Of a stretch of DNA of 6,257 nt, positions 5,102-6,257 are shown piece after piece. The DNA comes from CAZXCK01 sp964639225 (lineage in GTDB: Bacteria; Chloroflexota; Anaerolineae; Aggregatilineales; Phototrophicaceae). Each line of letters starts with the position of its first letter. Within the stretch, counting starts at the first letter, position 1. The translations under genes and the position numbers were made by a program. The notes under the pieces are model-generated. The model was not told the origin of the DNA. It saw only the letters and a list, made by a program, of their open reading frames with translations, and did no database searches. The stretch lies in contig CAZXCK010000190.1 of NCBI GenBank assembly GCA_964639225.1, positions 1-6,257 of the forward strand, written 5' to 3'.

Positions 5102-6257
5102 TTAGTCCGCGCAGGTCGCGCCCCACTCCAGCGCATAGATAACCATCTTCGGCCCACCTACCGCAGCCGACGCTGTGCCATCCGACTGGAACACATGGCG
5201 CAGGCACACATCCGCCGGCGCATCGGGCGGAATCTGGTCCGGGAAAGCCATCAGATAACGCGCCTCACGCTCGCGGATCAGTGCCCACAGCGCCGGACCG
5301 TCGCCGATGTGCGCCACCACTTCCGGCGTCACCAACCCGGCGATGTCCAGCAGCGGACGCGGCGCGAAATAACCCACCGCGCCGATGTCGTGAATAGCCA
5401 GCAGCTCATCCGGCGGCAGATTATCCGCGATCCAGCGCGCCGGAGCGACCATCTCATCGTCAATAATGGCCACATCCTGCTGGTAAATCTGCGGCCCCAT
5501 CACCAGCCCGAAGTAGACGAATGTCACCGCCGCCGCTGCCGCCAGCCCGCGTGAGAATACCCGCCCGGCCATGCTGCCGCGCAGCCAGCCGATCATCTGC
5601 GCGCTGCCCACCACGCCGATCACTATCACGCCCGGCAGCGCCGGAATCACGTAGCGCCCGTGCTGGTAAGCCGCCGGCAGGCGCGCCGCGTACAGCGCCA
5701 GCAGTCCCAGCGCCCACAGCAGCGGCAGCAGACCGGCCAGCGCCGCCGGTTCGCGGCGCGCGCGCCGCAGTACATTTACTGTGAAAGCCACCACACCAGG
5801 CAGCAGCAGAAGCTGACCACCCACCAGCACCGGCAGCAGCATGTCGCCAAAGCGGCGCGCAAACGGCAGCGCCAGCAGCGGCGCGTGCTGGGCCTGTTTA
5901 GCCGCGCTCGTATTGGGCAGCAGGCCGCCGGTCAGGTGCAGGTTCAGCGCCAGATACGGCGCGATTCCCACCCCAAAGGCCAGCGCCGCGCCCCCACCCC
6001 AGGCGACCGCCGCGCGGAGTCCGTGCGGGCGCAGGCCGACAACGGCCAGCCCACCCAGTCCGGCCAGCATGGCCCCTTCCGGGCGCGTCATCACCGTGAG
6101 GGCGGCCACCAGACCGAACAACGCGCCGCGCCACACCGCCCGCCCCGTATCAATTGCATCAAATTCGCGCCACGCCAGCCAGACCAGGACCAGCGTCCAG
6201 GTGGCGAACAGCATCGTCTCCATGCCGGAAGCCGCCGCCCACACCAGATGCCACGCC
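5102..6257 (-). CDS. Partial GT-C-type membrane glycosyltransferase-like protein (C-terminal part)
   Basis: C-terminal 385 codons or so of a polytopic membrane protein. The frame is open to the window edge (upstream residues AWHLVWAAAS), so the GTG at 6244 is not a real start. About eight hydrophobic helices occupy the first two thirds, for example TMLFATWTLVLVWLAW, ALFGLVAALTVM, LLPVLVGGQLLLLPGVVAF, ALAGLLPLLWALGLLALY and GLAAAAAVTFVYFGLVMG. The last 125 residues or so form a soluble domain with AIHDIGAVGYFAPRPLLDIAGLVTPE. The loop motifs SGMET, TRPEG and LLPNTSAAK are ones I associate with GT-C enzymes that use polyprenyl-phosphate sugars (relatives of arabinofuranosyl- and mannosyltransferases); the soluble tail would then face the outside of the membrane. 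Donor and acceptor cannot be told from sequence. It ends 52 nt before the PspA-like gene, which has its own -10 box, so a functional link is not implied. The catalytic acidic loop expected near the N-terminus is outside the window. Confidence 0.8.
   Translation of the reverse strand, partial: AWHLVWAAASGMETMLFATWTLVLVWLAWREFDAIDTGRAVWRGALFGLVAALTVMTRPEGAMLAGLGGLAVVGLRPHGLRAAVAWGGGAALAFGVGIAPYLALNLHLTGGLLPNTSAAKQAQHAPLLALPFARRFGDMLLPVLVGGQLLLLPGVVAFTVNVLRRARREPAALAGLLPLLWALGLLALYAARLPAAYQHGRYVIPALPGVIVIGVVGSAQMIGWLRGSMAGRVFSRGLAAAAAVTFVYFGLVMGPQIYQQDVAIIDDEMVAPARWIADNLPPDELLAIHDIGAVGYFAPRPLLDIAGLVTPEVVAHIGDGPALWALIREREARYLMAFPDQIPPDAPADVCLRHVFQSDGTASAAVGGPKMVIYALEWGATCAD

Noticed and set aside
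4829..5554. Plus-strand open frame of 241 codons
   Set aside because: It crosses the PspA-like gene, the promoter gap and the membrane protein gene; composition is Arg/Ser-rich and no domain is visible.

Overview
The window is a moderately GC-rich bacterial segment in which every supported gene is read from the minus strand, so the genes are described from right to left. Gene content and style (a soluble multi-GAF histidine kinase, paired OmpR-type regulators, a divergent PspA-like coiled-coil protein and a GT-C-type membrane protein with an SGMET motif) suggest a free-living Gram-variable bacterium. My best guess is a member of Chloroflexota close to the Anaerolineae. That guess rests on protein style only; no rRNA or marker gene is present.

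Layout: the right end (5102-6257) holds the C-terminal part of a large integral membrane protein resembling lipid-linked-sugar glycosyltransferases; its N-terminus lies outside the window. Next come a PspA/IM30-like coiled-coil protein (4351-5049) with a perfect TATAAT box just upstream, and 42 nt further on a soluble sensor histidine kinase with a degenerate N-terminal receiver and three GAF domains (1744-4308). After an AT-rich gap with an inverted repeat come two OmpR/PhoB-type response regulators (906-1592 and 81-800), separated by a gap of about 105 nt that carries a second small dyad and a -10-like box. The left edge (1-80) contains three consecutive perfect hairpins; the one touching the last stop codon looks like an intrinsic terminator.

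How the genes may work together: the kinase has no membrane segment and would sense a cytoplasmic signal through its GAF domains. One or both downstream regulators are the obvious phosphotransfer partners. The PspA-like gene immediately upstream, probably co-transcribed with the kinase, suggests a link to envelope stress, loosely comparable to LiaH with LiaRS or to Psp responses in other phyla. That link is inferred from gene order only. I see no mobile element, tRNA, rRNA or CRISPR array. There is no gene-free stretch longer than about 150 bases.
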